Assembly (NCBI RefSeq): GCF_001425175.1
Contig: NZ_LMDV01000001.1
Location: 186,001-250,000, forward strand
From: Nocardioides sp. Root1257
GTDB taxonomy: Bacteria; Actinomycetota; Actinomycetes; Propionibacteriales; Nocardioidaceae
Reading direction: 5' to 3'
DNA: 64,000 bases
A program made the position numbers and the translations under genes. The notes beneath the pieces are model-generated. The model did no database searches. It saw only the letters and a list, made by a program, of their open reading frames with translations, and had not been told where the DNA came from. Shown one piece after another: positions 56,997 through 64,000 of this stretch. Each line of letters opens with the position of its first letter. Positions within the stretch are counted from its first letter, which is position 1.

Positions 56997-58025
56997 TCAC
57001 CTCAGGAGGACGGGCGGGCCGTGGTGGTGCGAGCGCGCCACGAGATCGCCGTCGACCGTGGTGCTGGGTCCGTGTTCGGCGATGTCGTAGGAGCCCGCCA
57101 TCTGCTTGGGCGGAACGCCCTCCATCGCGACGTGCACCAGCGGCATGCGCGCTCTCCCCTGGTCGATCGTCGCGGCCACCGCCTGCTGCTCGGAGAGCGG
57201 CCAGTACTGCTCGGTGATCGACTGCCAGACCACGGTGAGGACGCCGTCGTCCGCAGGCTGCGCCAGCTGCTCGGCCAGCCAGGCCGACGCCGGGGCGCGG
57301 TCGACGGTCACCGGATGGCGTCGCGCGATCTCGAGCGCGGCCGCCAGCCTCGCGTGCCGGGCCAGGTCGAAGGGCCAGACGAACGAGGTCAGGTACGTCG
57401 CCCCGTCGGCGCTGCTCGCATCGACCGGGGCCAGGTCGCAGCCGCGCCGCTCGACGATGGTGAGCTCCTCCGGACGCACGCCGGATGCCTGGGTGTCGAG
57501 CACGAGCTCGCTGTCCGCCGGGCCCCAGCTCCACCCGGGTCCGACCATCCGGTAGCGGTCGACCAGCAGGTTCAGGCCCGCGGACGCGCCCGGCTCGAGG
57601 AGCCGCACCCGACGCAGCCCGGTCCGGCGCACCGCCTCGAACAGGCCGACGGCCAGGCACGCCGAGCGGCCGACCTCGTTGGTCTGCGGCGCCAGGTCGA
57701 GTGCTCGCTGCAGCTCGGCGACGTGCTGCCCGAGCGCCGGGCGCACCTCCGGCCACGCCTGCTCCGGGTCGGCCTGGCCGCCGAGCGACGGGTAGAACGG
57801 CTCCAGCCGGGGCGCCTCTCCTCGGAGCACGATCCGGAAGATGCCGGCCAGCAGCCGCAGCTGGACGGCGTCGCCTCGCGGCGCGTCGAGGTGCTCGGCG
57901 CAGATCGCCGCGGTCGGTCCCCCGGCCTCGAGGTCGTCGGCGAGCTCGTCCAGGAGCACGCCGTACAGGTGCTGGCGATGGCCGAAGTGATGGCGGAACT
58001 GGTTCGCGAGCTGGGCGGCGGTCAC
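56997..58025 (-). CDS. DUF2332 family protein
   Basis: The 342 residues match DUF2332: LANQFRHHFGHRQHLYGVLLDELADDLEAGG near the start, RRVRLLEPGASAGLNLLVDRYRM, which looks like a SAM- or nucleotide-binding glycine loop, and LTSFVWPFDLARHARLAAALEIA. Function unknown. The GTG start has TACGTT 6 nt upstream and is divergent from the VOC gene with 38 nt between. Confidence 0.85.
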   Translation of the reverse strand: MTAAQLANQFRHHFGHRQHLYGVLLDELADDLEAGGPTAAICAEHLDAPRGDAVQLRLLAGIFRIVLRGEAPRLEPFYPSLGGQADPEQAWPEVRPALGQHVAELQRALDLAPQTNEVGRSACLAVGLFEAVRRTGLRRVRLLEPGASAGLNLLVDRYRMVGPGWSWGPADSELVLDTQASGVRPEELTIVERRGCDLAPVDASSADGATYLTSFVWPFDLARHARLAAALEIARRHPVTVDRAPASAWLAEQLAQPADDGVLTVVWQSITEQYWPLSEQQAVAATIDQGRARMPLVHVAMEGVPPKQMAGSYDIAEHGPSTTVDGDLVARSHHHGPPVLLR

Positions 58026-58037
58026 GCGGCCAACGTA
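58026..58037 (-). promoter_or_regulatory. Leaderless -10 of the DUF2332 gene
   Basis: On the minus strand TACGTT is followed by 6 nt and the GTG at 58025. Confidence 0.5.
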
Positions 58038-58050
58038 CGGCGAGAAGCAG

Positions 58051-58063
58051 TACCGTCCTTGCC
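58051..58063 (+). promoter_or_regulatory. Leaderless -10 of the VOC gene at 58064
   Basis: TACCGT is followed by 7 nt and the ATG at 58064. Confidence 0.5.
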
Positions 58064-58561
58064 ATGACCGACGTTGATCTCGATCACATCGCCGCCGAGC
58101 GGGAGCGGATCCGCACGACGTACCTCTCCCCCGAGGCCAGCCGGCCGGCATCGTCGGCGCGCGGGCTGCACCACTTCGCGATCGTGTGCGCGGACGTCGA
58201 ACGGACGGTGCGGTTCTACCAGGGGCTCCTGGAGTTCCCGATGACCGAGATCTTCGAGAACCGCGACTACCCCGGCTCCAACCACTTCTTCTTCGACATC
58301 GGCAACGGCAACCTGCTCGCCTTCTTCGACTTCCCCGGCCTCGACGTCGGCCCGTACGCCGAGGTGCTCGGCGGCCTGCACCACGTCTGCATCTCCGTCG
58401 AGCCGTCGCGCTGGGAGCAGCTGAGGGCGAAGCTGGACGATGCCGGGGTCGAGTACCTCGCCGAGTCGGGCAGCTCGATCTACTTCCGGGATCCGGACGG
58501 AACTCGTCTGGAACTCATCTCCGACCCGCTCGGAGAGATGTACGGCACCGTCGTGCTCTGA
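58064..58561 (+). CDS. VOC-superfamily protein (dioxygenase-like)
   Basis: The 165 residues carry LHHFAIVCADVERTVRFYQGLLEFPMTEIFEN with a metal-type histidine, GLHHVCISVEPSRW with a second, and IYFRDPDGTRLELISDP with the conserved glutamate, so a metal site seems intact. It resembles glyoxalase/extradiol dioxygenase-like proteins. Substrate unknown. A palindromic element follows its stop. Confidence 0.87.
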   Translation: MTDVDLDHIAAERERIRTTYLSPEASRPASSARGLHHFAIVCADVERTVRFYQGLLEFPMTEIFENRDYPGSNHFFFDIGNGNLLAFFDFPGLDVGPYAEVLGGLHHVCISVEPSRWEQLRAKLDDAGVEYLAESGSSIYFRDPDGTRLELISDPLGEMYGTVVL

Positions 58562-58593
58562 CCTCCAGGGTCCGGCCGGGCCCTCCGCGTCCC

Positions 58594-58652
58594 ACGTTTG
58601 GTCACCAAGCGTGCATGGGATCGCTCCCACCCTGCGCTTGGTGACCAAACGT
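58594..58652. repeat. Intergenic palindromic element, locus 13 (inverted)
   Basis: Perfect 17-bp arms (58594-58610 and 58636-58652); core GGGATCGCTCCCAC. It lies between the convergent VOC (stop 58561) and LLM (stop 58694) genes. Confidence 0.92.
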
Positions 58653-58693
58653 CGCGCCCGGAGGCGAGCGACGAGGTCGGCCGAGGGATCAGG

Positions 58694-59572
58694 TCAGAGC
58701 TCGGCGAGGCGCGGCAGCACACCCTCACAGACGGCCGTCGTCCAGCCGACCGGGTCCTCGGTGGGCGGCATCAGGGTGACCAGCTCGATGCCGAGGTCGG
58801 CGTAGCCGGCCATCTCGGCGACGAAGGCGTCCGGGTCGGCAACCGGGTCGGCGCCGCCGATGCCGTTGACCATCGTCTTCTGGATCTCGTCGTAGTCGCG
58901 GCCGACGTCGTCGCAGTGACGGCGCAGGACGTCGAGCTTGCGGCCGGTCTCCTCGGTGCCCTCGCGGAAGATGTTGCAGAGATCGGCGTACTGCGCGACC
59001 AGGCGCAGCGTCTTGCGCTCTCCCCCACCGCCGATCAGGATCGGCGGGTGCGGCTGCTGGACCGGCGGTGGCACGCAGAAGGTCTCGGCGAGCTGGTAGT
59101 GCCGGCCGTCGTAGGCGCCGTTGTCGTCGCTCCACATCTGCCGCACGATCTGGAGGGTCTCCTCCAGGCGCTCGAACCGCTCGCTGGTCGACGGGAACGG
59201 CACGCCGAGACCGAGGTGCTCGCGGTCGTACCAGGCTGCGCCGATGCCGAGCATCGCGCGCCCTCCCGACAGCACGTCGAGGGTGGTGACGATCTTGGCG
59301 AGCAGGCCCGGGTGCCGGTACGTCGTGCCGGTGACGAGCAGGCTCAGCCGCACGTTCTCGGTGACGGCGGCGAGGTAGCCGAGGGTCGTGTAGCCCTCGA
59401 GCATCGGCTCGGGCGGACCACCGAGCGGCTCCATCTGGAAGTAGTGGTCCATGACCGTGAACATCGCGGCGCCGCCCTGGTCGGCGACCTTGGCGGTCTC
59501 CGTCAGTCGCGAGGCGAGGCGGGTGTCCCAGTCGGGGTGGGTGAAGTTGGCGTAGTGGATGCCGATGCGCAC
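58694..59572 (-). CDS. LLM-class F420-dependent oxidoreductase
   Basis: The 292-residue luciferase-like TIM barrel begins VRIGIHYANFTHPDW and has VMDHYFQME, GGRAMLGIGAAWYDREHLGLGVPFPSTSERFERLEE and PPILIGGGGERKTLRLVAQYADLCN, typical of actinobacterial F420 enzymes (TIGR03560-like). Substrate unknown. The GTG is set by the TAGTGT -10. Confidence 0.9.
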   Translation of the reverse strand: MRIGIHYANFTHPDWDTRLASRLTETAKVADQGGAAMFTVMDHYFQMEPLGGPPEPMLEGYTTLGYLAAVTENVRLSLLVTGTTYRHPGLLAKIVTTLDVLSGGRAMLGIGAAWYDREHLGLGVPFPSTSERFERLEETLQIVRQMWSDDNGAYDGRHYQLAETFCVPPPVQQPHPPILIGGGGERKTLRLVAQYADLCNIFREGTEETGRKLDVLRRHCDDVGRDYDEIQKTMVNGIGGADPVADPDAFVAEMAGYADLGIELVTLMPPTEDPVGWTTAVCEGVLPRLAEL

Positions 59573-59585
59573 GTCGTCGACACTA
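59573..59585 (-). promoter_or_regulatory. Leaderless -10 of the LLM gene
   Basis: On the minus strand TAGTGT is followed by 7 nt and the GTG at 59572. It overlaps the stop of the next upstream gene. Confidence 0.5.
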
Positions 59586-60302
59586 CGCGGCGGGCCACAA
59601 CCAGCGCCCGCCGATCACCAGGCACCCGACGGTCACCGCGAGCAGGACGGTGACCCAGACGATGCCGGGCACGCCGGTGAGCCGCGCGAGCATGTCCGGG
59701 TCGGACGTGCGCGCCTGGCCGCGACGCCTCATCAGCTGCACCTCGACCACCGGCCGGGGCGCCGCGAACAGCAGGAACCAGGTGCCGACGTACGCCGCCA
59801 CCGACTGCACCTGCCCGCTCCCCCACCAGCTCACGGCGACGACGGCGACGCCGGCCAACGCGACGACGTAGAGGCCGAAGAAGTTGCGGATCTGCAGGAG
59901 CAGCAGGGCGAGCAGCAGGACCGCGAGCCACAGCACTGCGAGGGCGTGCTGGCGCCCGAGCAGGTACGCCGCGCCCAGTCCGAGCAGCGCCGGCCCGGCG
60001 TACCCCGCGAACGCCGTCGCGACCATCCCCGGCCCGCGGGGCTTGCCGCGCGAGACGGTGAGGCCGGAGGTGTCGGAGTGCAGTCGGATCCCGTGCAGGG
60101 AGCGGCCGGTGAGCAGCGCGACCAGGCCGTGCGCGCCCTCGTGGGCGATGGTCACGACGTGCCGGCAGAGCGGCCAGGTCCACGGCGTGATCACCAGCAG
60201 CAGCGCGACCGCCGCGGTGGCCAGCACGCCGCCCTCGCCCAGCGCGGCCTGCGTCCCGGTGACGTCGTCCCAGATCGAGGACAGGACGTCGGACGCGCTC
60301 AC
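59583..60302 (-). CDS. M50-type membrane metallopeptidase family protein
   Basis: The 239 residues hold the zinc motif AHEGAHGLVALLTG within the second hydrophobic stretch, and six or so further membrane segments. GLTVSRGKPRGPGMVATAFAGYAGPALLGLGAAYLLG is shared by a family of small putative M50 proteins. It lacks the PDZ and CBS parts of other site-2 proteases. Substrate unknown. A GTG start is assumed from the VSASDVLSSIWDD N-terminus. Confidence 0.8.
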   Translation of the reverse strand: MSASDVLSSIWDDVTGTQAALGEGGVLATAAVALLLVITPWTWPLCRHVVTIAHEGAHGLVALLTGRSLHGIRLHSDTSGLTVSRGKPRGPGMVATAFAGYAGPALLGLGAAYLLGRQHALAVLWLAVLLLALLLLQIRNFFGLYVVALAGVAVVAVSWWGSGQVQSVAAYVGTWFLLFAAPRPVVEVQLMRRRGQARTSDPDMLARLTGVPGIVWVTVLLAVTVGCLVIGGRWLWPAA

Positions 60303-60357
60303 CCCACCAGCCTGCCGGACGGGCGTGAGCGGGTGCCGGCGTGGGTACGCGAACGCC

Positions 60358-60783
60358 ATGAGCGGACCCGACCAGGAGCACCAGCGACCCGAGGGCGTCG
60401 ACGACGCGACCGTGGAGTCGCTCGGCAAGCTGTCCGAAGCCCTCGAGGTGGTCGAGGAGGCGCGGGGGCTGCTCTACGCGTTCCACCGACGCTGCGGCAC
60501 CGCCGACCTCACCCTCGGCGAGGCCGTCGACCAGCTGCGGGAGGCGGGTCACACCGAGCTCGCCGACCGGATCGAGCGCGAGCTGGTCGGGCGCAACATC
60601 CTGGGGGGCCGGTGGAGCTTCCAGGTCGTGGAGGAGTACGACGCCGGCTACTACGCGCTCTTCCGCGACCTCGAGCGGGCGGCGCGTGACGAGCTGGTCG
60701 GCGGCCGTCGCCACCTCTTCGAGGCCGAGATGAAGGAGGACCGTCGCACGGACGGACTCCCCGGCCATGAGGCGAAACCCTGA
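60358..60783 (+). CDS. Conserved hypothetical helical protein
   Basis: The 141-residue soluble protein is rich in charged residues and helices (LGKLSEALEVVEEARGLLYAFHRRCGTADLTLGEAVDQLREAG) and ends with a basic and acidic tail. I do not recognise it; no catalytic motif is seen. Divergent from the M50 gene and followed 16 nt later by the aldo-keto reductase, which has its own -10. Confidence 0.65.
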   Translation: MSGPDQEHQRPEGVDDATVESLGKLSEALEVVEEARGLLYAFHRRCGTADLTLGEAVDQLREAGHTELADRIERELVGRNILGGRWSFQVVEEYDAGYYALFRDLERAARDELVGGRRHLFEAEMKEDRRTDGLPGHEAKP

Positions 60784-60787
60784 TCGG

Positions 60788-60799
60788 TACGTTGAGGTC
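60788..60799 (+). promoter_or_regulatory. Leaderless -10 of the aldo-keto reductase gene
   Basis: TACGTT is followed by 6 nt and the ATG at 60800. Confidence 0.5.
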
Positions 60800-61636
60800 A
60801 TGTCCATCCCGACGTACACGCTCAACGACGGCAGCGCCCTCCCGGCGATCGGCTTCGGCACCTACCCGCTCAAGGACGACGAGGCGGTCGCGACGATCGT
60901 GTCGGCGATCGAGGCGGGCTACCGGCTGCTCGACACCGCGGTCAACTACGGCAACGAGAAGGAGGTCGGCGACGCGGTCCGCGCCAGCGGCCTCCCCCGC
61001 GAGGAGCTGTACGTCGCGAGCAAGATCCCCGGCCGCGACCACGGGTACGACGACGCCGTGGCCAGCGTCCACGGCTCGCTCGAGCGGCTCGGCCTCGACT
61101 ACCTCGACCTCCACCTCATCCACTGGCCGAACCCGCGCGTCGACAAGTACGTCGAGGCCTGGCGCGCCCTGGTGGACCTGCGCGAGCAGGGGCTGGTTCG
61201 CAGCATCGGCGTCTCCAACTTCACCGCCGCCCACCTGGACCGGATCATCGGCGAGACCGGGGTGACGCCGGTCGTCAACCAGATCGAGCTGCACCCCTAC
61301 TTCCCGCAGGTGGAGATGCGCGAGGTCAACGAGGGCCGCGGGATCCGGACCGAGTCCTGGAGCCCGCTGGGCAAGCGGCAGGCCCCGTTCGCCGAGCCCG
61401 CCGTCGCCGACGCGGCCGAGGCGCACGGCGTCACGCCGGGCCAGGTGATCCTGCGCTGGCAGGTGCAGCTCGGCTCGGTGCCGATCCCGAAGTCGGCCAC
61501 TCCGGAGCGGCAGCGCGCCAACCTCGACGTGTTCGGCTTCGAGCTCGCCGACGCCGAGATGGCCGCGATCACCGCGCTCGGACGAGAGGACGGTCGGCTC
61601 TTCGGCGGCGACCCGGACACGCACGAGGAGATGTGA
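60800..61636 (+). CDS. Aldo/keto reductase
   Basis: The 278-residue NADPH-dependent barrel enzyme has IGFGTYPLKDDEAV, RLLDTAVNYGNEKEVGDAV with the catalytic Asp and Tyr, the lysine in YVASKIPG, DLHLIHWPNP with the histidine, and the cofactor loop IPKSATPERQRANL. It reduces aldehydes or ketones; the substrate is unknown. The stop overlaps the next start by 4 nt. Confidence 0.93.
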   Translation: MSIPTYTLNDGSALPAIGFGTYPLKDDEAVATIVSAIEAGYRLLDTAVNYGNEKEVGDAVRASGLPREELYVASKIPGRDHGYDDAVASVHGSLERLGLDYLDLHLIHWPNPRVDKYVEAWRALVDLREQGLVRSIGVSNFTAAHLDRIIGETGVTPVVNQIELHPYFPQVEMREVNEGRGIRTESWSPLGKRQAPFAEPAVADAAEAHGVTPGQVILRWQVQLGSVPIPKSATPERQRANLDVFGFELADAEMAAITALGREDGRLFGGDPDTHEEM

Positions 61637-62703
61637 GCGGGCACGACGCGGGGCCGGCCACGCCGTACCTCCGGGTCGATGTGGCGCGGGTGCGCCGCAA
61701 CATCACGACGGCCGCCGAACGCGCCGCAGCCGCCGGGGTCGCGCTGCGGCCGCACGCCAAGACCCACAAGAGCCCCGACATCGCCCGCCTCCAGCTCGAG
61801 GCCGGCGCCATCGGCCTGACCGTCGCCACGATCGGCGAGGCCGAGGTCTTCGTCGACCACGGCGTCGAGGACGTCTTCATCGCCTACCCGCTCTGGCTCT
61901 CCGACCAGGCGGCCCGGCGGGTGCGCGACCTCGCCGAGCGCGCCGACCTCGCGATCGGGATCGACTCCGTCGCGTCGGCGCGGCGCGCCGGCCGGCTCCT
62001 CACCGGAACCGGCACCGCCGTCCTGGTCGAGGTGGACTCCGGGCAGCACCGCACCGGCGCCGCTCCCGCCGAGGCCGGTCAGGTCGCGGCAGCGGCCGCT
62101 GAGGCGGGACTGCCGGTCCGGGGCGTCTTCACCTTCCCCGGGCACGGCTACTCCCCCGACGCCAAGGCGTCGGCGGCCGCGGACGAGGCGGCCGCACTGG
62201 CCGTCGCGGTGGCCTCGTTCCGCGACGCCGGCCTCGAGCCCGACGTCGTGAGCGGCGGCTCGACGCCGACCCTCGCGCACACCCACACCGACGCCATTAC
62301 CGAGGTGCGCCCCGGCGTCTACCTCTTCGGCGACGCCCAGCAGTGGGAGCTCGACGTGGTGTCCCCGGAGTCGATCGCGCTCACCTGCCGGGCCACGGTC
62401 GTCAGCCACGCCGGCGGGCACCTGGTCCTCGACAGCGGCAGCAAGGCGCTCGGTGCAGACCGGGCGCCGTACGCCACCGGCTGGGGCCGCCTGCTCGACC
62501 ACCCCGAAGCGCGCGTCGTCCAGCTCTCGGAGCACCACGCGGTCGTCGACCTCGGGGGTACGCCGCTGCCTGAGCTGGGCAGCCAGGTCGACGTCGTGCC
62601 CAACCACGTGTGCGCGGCGGTCAACCTCGCGGACACCCTCTGGGCCGACGACGGCTCCGCGCTCGTCCCGTGGCCGGTGGCCGCGCGCGGGCGCAATAGC
62701 TGA
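61633..62703 (+). CDS. PLP enzyme of the alanine racemase fold (D-threonine aldolase/D-serine dehydratase-like)
   Basis: The 356 residues bind PLP at the lysine of LRPHAKTHKSPDIARLQLEAGA, followed by LTVATIGEAEVFVDHG. The C-terminal PNHVCAAVNL holds the His and Cys that bind zinc in eukaryotic-type D-serine dehydratase and metal in D-threonine aldolase. It probably cleaves or dehydrates a D-hydroxy amino acid, producing an aldehyde or keto acid that the coupled aldo-keto reductase could reduce (inference). GTG start. Confidence 0.87.
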   Translation: MSGHDAGPATPYLRVDVARVRRNITTAAERAAAAGVALRPHAKTHKSPDIARLQLEAGAIGLTVATIGEAEVFVDHGVEDVFIAYPLWLSDQAARRVRDLAERADLAIGIDSVASARRAGRLLTGTGTAVLVEVDSGQHRTGAAPAEAGQVAAAAAEAGLPVRGVFTFPGHGYSPDAKASAAADEAAALAVAVASFRDAGLEPDVVSGGSTPTLAHTHTDAITEVRPGVYLFGDAQQWELDVVSPESIALTCRATVVSHAGGHLVLDSGSKALGADRAPYATGWGRLLDHPEARVVQLSEHHAVVDLGGTPLPELGSQVDVVPNHVCAAVNLADTLWADDGSALVPWPVAARGRNS

Positions 62704-62721
62704 GCCGCGACCGAGGGGCCC

Positions 62722-62733
62722 TACGATCTCGCC
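62722..62733 (+). promoter_or_regulatory. Leaderless -10 of the cyclophilin gene
   Basis: TACGAT is followed by 6 nt and the ATG at 62734. Confidence 0.5.
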
Positions 62734-63414
62734 ATGCGCTCCCGCCACTACGCCGGTGCCGCCGGCCTCGCGATCATCGCCGCCCTCACCCTCGCCGGCT
62801 GCGGCAGCGACTCGGACGGCGACACCGCCTCGGACACCGCTCCGACGACCGCGACCACCAAGTGCACCTACACCGACGACGGGCGTGGCGCCTCGAAGGA
62901 GGTCGACCCGCCGTCGGCGGAGGCCACCGAGTCCGGCCAGGTCGCGGTCACGATCGCGACGAGCGCGGGTGACATCAAGGCCGAGTTGGACGCCGACGCC
63001 GCGCCGTGCACCGTCCACTCGTTCGTCTCCCTGGCGAAGCAGGGCTACTTCGACTCCACGAGCTGCCACCGGCTGACCACGAGCGGCATCGCGGTCCTGC
63101 AGTGCGGCGACCCGACCGGCTCCGGCTCCGGCGGCCCCGGCTACTCGTTCAACGACGAGCTCTCCGGCAGCGAGACCTACCCGGCCGGCACGCTCGCCAT
63201 GGCGAACGCCGGGCCGAACACCAACGGCTCCCAGTTCTTCGTCGTGTACGGCGACACGCAGCTCGACCCCGCCTACACGGTCTTCGGGACGATCGACGAC
63301 GCCAGCATCAAGGTCGTCCAGAAAGTCGCCGACGCCGGCACCGACAACGCCTTCGGCGACGGTGACGGACACCCGAACACGCCCGTCGACATCACCAAGG
63401 TGACGGTCGGCTAG
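62734..63414 (+). CDS. Cyclophilin-type peptidyl-prolyl isomerase lipoprotein
   Basis: A secreted folding enzyme of 226 residues. The signal peptide ends in lipobox LAGC (Cys about 23), followed by a Ser/Asp/Thr linker. The cyclophilin core keeps HSFVSLAKQGYFDSTSCHRL, MANAGPNTNGSQFFVVYGDTQLDPAYTVFG with the conserved Gln-Phe-Phe; the usual catalytic arginine is in CHRL. A second isomerase lipoprotein lies at 20044. Confidence 0.9.
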   Translation: MRSRHYAGAAGLAIIAALTLAGCGSDSDGDTASDTAPTTATTKCTYTDDGRGASKEVDPPSAEATESGQVAVTIATSAGDIKAELDADAAPCTVHSFVSLAKQGYFDSTSCHRLTTSGIAVLQCGDPTGSGSGGPGYSFNDELSGSETYPAGTLAMANAGPNTNGSQFFVVYGDTQLDPAYTVFGTIDDASIKVVQKVADAGTDNAFGDGDGHPNTPVDITKVTVG

Positions 63415-63421
63415 ACCCTGC

Positions 63422-64000
63422 CTACAGCGGGAACCGGACCCCGGTCATCTCCTCGGACCGCTCCCACAGCCCGCGAGCCAGGTCGGGGTCGACGGCCGCC
63501 CGGCTGCGGGCGACCCCGGTCGGCCAGCCGCTCATCTCCTTGAAGCCGTCGGGGCCGATGAAGCTGTTGCCCGGGATGTCCATGGTGGCGGCGTAGAGCG
63601 AGCTCAGCGCGCCCTTCTCGACCGACATCCCGGCGACCTTGTGTCCCCAGGAGCCGACCCAGGTCTTGAGCGCGTTGCCGGTGTTGCCGGTGATCGACGT
63701 CGCCGTAGAGCCCGGGTGCGCGGCCACCGAGCGGACCGTCGAGCCGGCCGCGGTGAGCCGCCGCTGCAGCTCCGCCATGAAGAGCAGGTTGGCGAGCTTG
63801 GAGGTCGTGTACGCCGTGAACCCCTTGTAGGGGCGGCGTTCCCAATTCAGGTCCGTCAGGTCGAGCTTCGCCAGCCGGTGGCTGTCGGACGAGATCGCCA
63901 CCACCCGGTCGCTGATCTGCGGCAGCATCAGGTTGGCGAGGGCGAAGTGGCCGAGGTGGTTGGTGGCCAGCTGGATCTCGAAGCCGTCGACGGTCAGCGC
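63422..64000 (-). CDS. Short-chain dehydrogenase/reductase (5' end outside window)
   Basis: The visible C-terminal 192 residues include NHLGHFALANLMLP, RVVAISSDSHRLAKLDLTDLNW with the catalytic serine and the Y-x-x-x-K motif YTTSKLANLLFMAELQRRL. It resembles actinobacterial SDRs related to retinol dehydrogenase/protochlorophyllide reductase. The nucleotide-binding half lies beyond position 64000. Confidence 0.88.
   Translation of the reverse strand, partial: ALTVDGFEIQLATNHLGHFALANLMLPQISDRVVAISSDSHRLAKLDLTDLNWERRPYKGFTAYTTSKLANLLFMAELQRRLTAAGSTVRSVAAHPGSTATSITGNTGNALKTWVGSWGHKVAGMSVEKGALSSLYAATMDIPGNSFIGPDGFKEMSGWPTGVARSRAAVDPDLARGLWERSEEMTGVRFPL

Overview
The window comes from a very GC-rich actinobacterium, most likely Nocardioides or a close relative in the Propionibacteriales. 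The lineage is inferred from content: mycothiol synthesis (mshC), a complete Pup-proteasome locus, RbpA, an F420-type luciferase-like oxidoreductase, a SigR-type promoter, heavy GTG start use and many apparently leaderless promoters. No rRNA, tRNA, CRISPR array, prophage or transposase gene was recognised. The window opens inside one gene and ends inside another.

Layout. 1-7.4 kb: end of a TIGR03843-like gene, mshC, a PAC2 protein, metH and an overlapping HAD phosphatase. 7.4-10.4 kb: a RecB-like Fe-S nuclease, a site-2 protease with a CBS-like tail, and a TrmI-type tRNA methyltransferase. 10.6-23.1 kb: the Pup-proteasome region (arc/mpa, two small membrane ORFs, a YbaK deacylase with a methyltransferase, dop, pup, prcB, prcA, a DUF559-like nuclease gene, pafA, an FKBP lipoprotein, pafB, pafC). 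23.1-28.5 kb: tatA, tatC, a hypothetical, a diacylglycerol-kinase-type lipid kinase and helY. 28.5-32.2 kb: an NmrA-like protein, a 5'-3' exonuclease, an AsnC regulator and a lysine 2,3-aminomutase. 32.3-37.3 kb: a coupled four-gene catabolic operon (enoyl-CoA hydratase, acyl-CoA ligase, amidohydrolase, GNAT) divergent from a TetR regulator, with a perfect 20-bp palindrome between them. 37.7-41 kb: lnt, a polyprenol-phosphate mannosyltransferase, fxsA and rbpA. 41-46.4 kb: an MFS protein, GDPD, a zinc-ribbon protein, an HTH-MurA fusion and an alcohol dehydrogenase. 46.4-54.4 kb: a membrane protein, a PhoD-like phosphatase, a 48-residue Cys-rich protein, the AraC/VOC/DUF1059-like/short-UvrA cluster, an MmcQ/YjbR protein and a DUF2236 oxygenase. 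54.4-64 kb: an ArsR-controlled four-gene operon, lepB, DUF2332, VOC and LLM enzymes, an M50 peptidase, an aldo-keto reductase with an alanine-racemase-fold enzyme, a cyclophilin lipoprotein and a partial SDR.

The most striking feature is a family of 59-bp intergenic palindromes, with arms ACGTTTGGTCACCAAGC and its reverse complement around a GGGANCGCTCCCA core. Thirteen loci occur in 64 kb. Every intergenic copy lies 8-42 nt after a stop codon, none lies between divergent starts, two loci have a direct-repeat arrangement, and one half-copy is embedded in frame in a coding sequence. The half-site TTGGTNACCAA is itself a palindrome, so the family could act as terminators, as protein-binding sites, or both. 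A second theme is that 27 genes carry a TANNNT-like hexamer 6-7 nt before their start codon, which predicts leaderless mRNAs.

The Pup-proteasome genes form a working set: Pup (here already ending in Glu), ligase PafA, depupylase Dop, ATPase Arc, the 20S core PrcAB and the DNA-damage activator pair PafBC. This set is interrupted by a DUF559-like gene bordered by two copies of the palindromic element.
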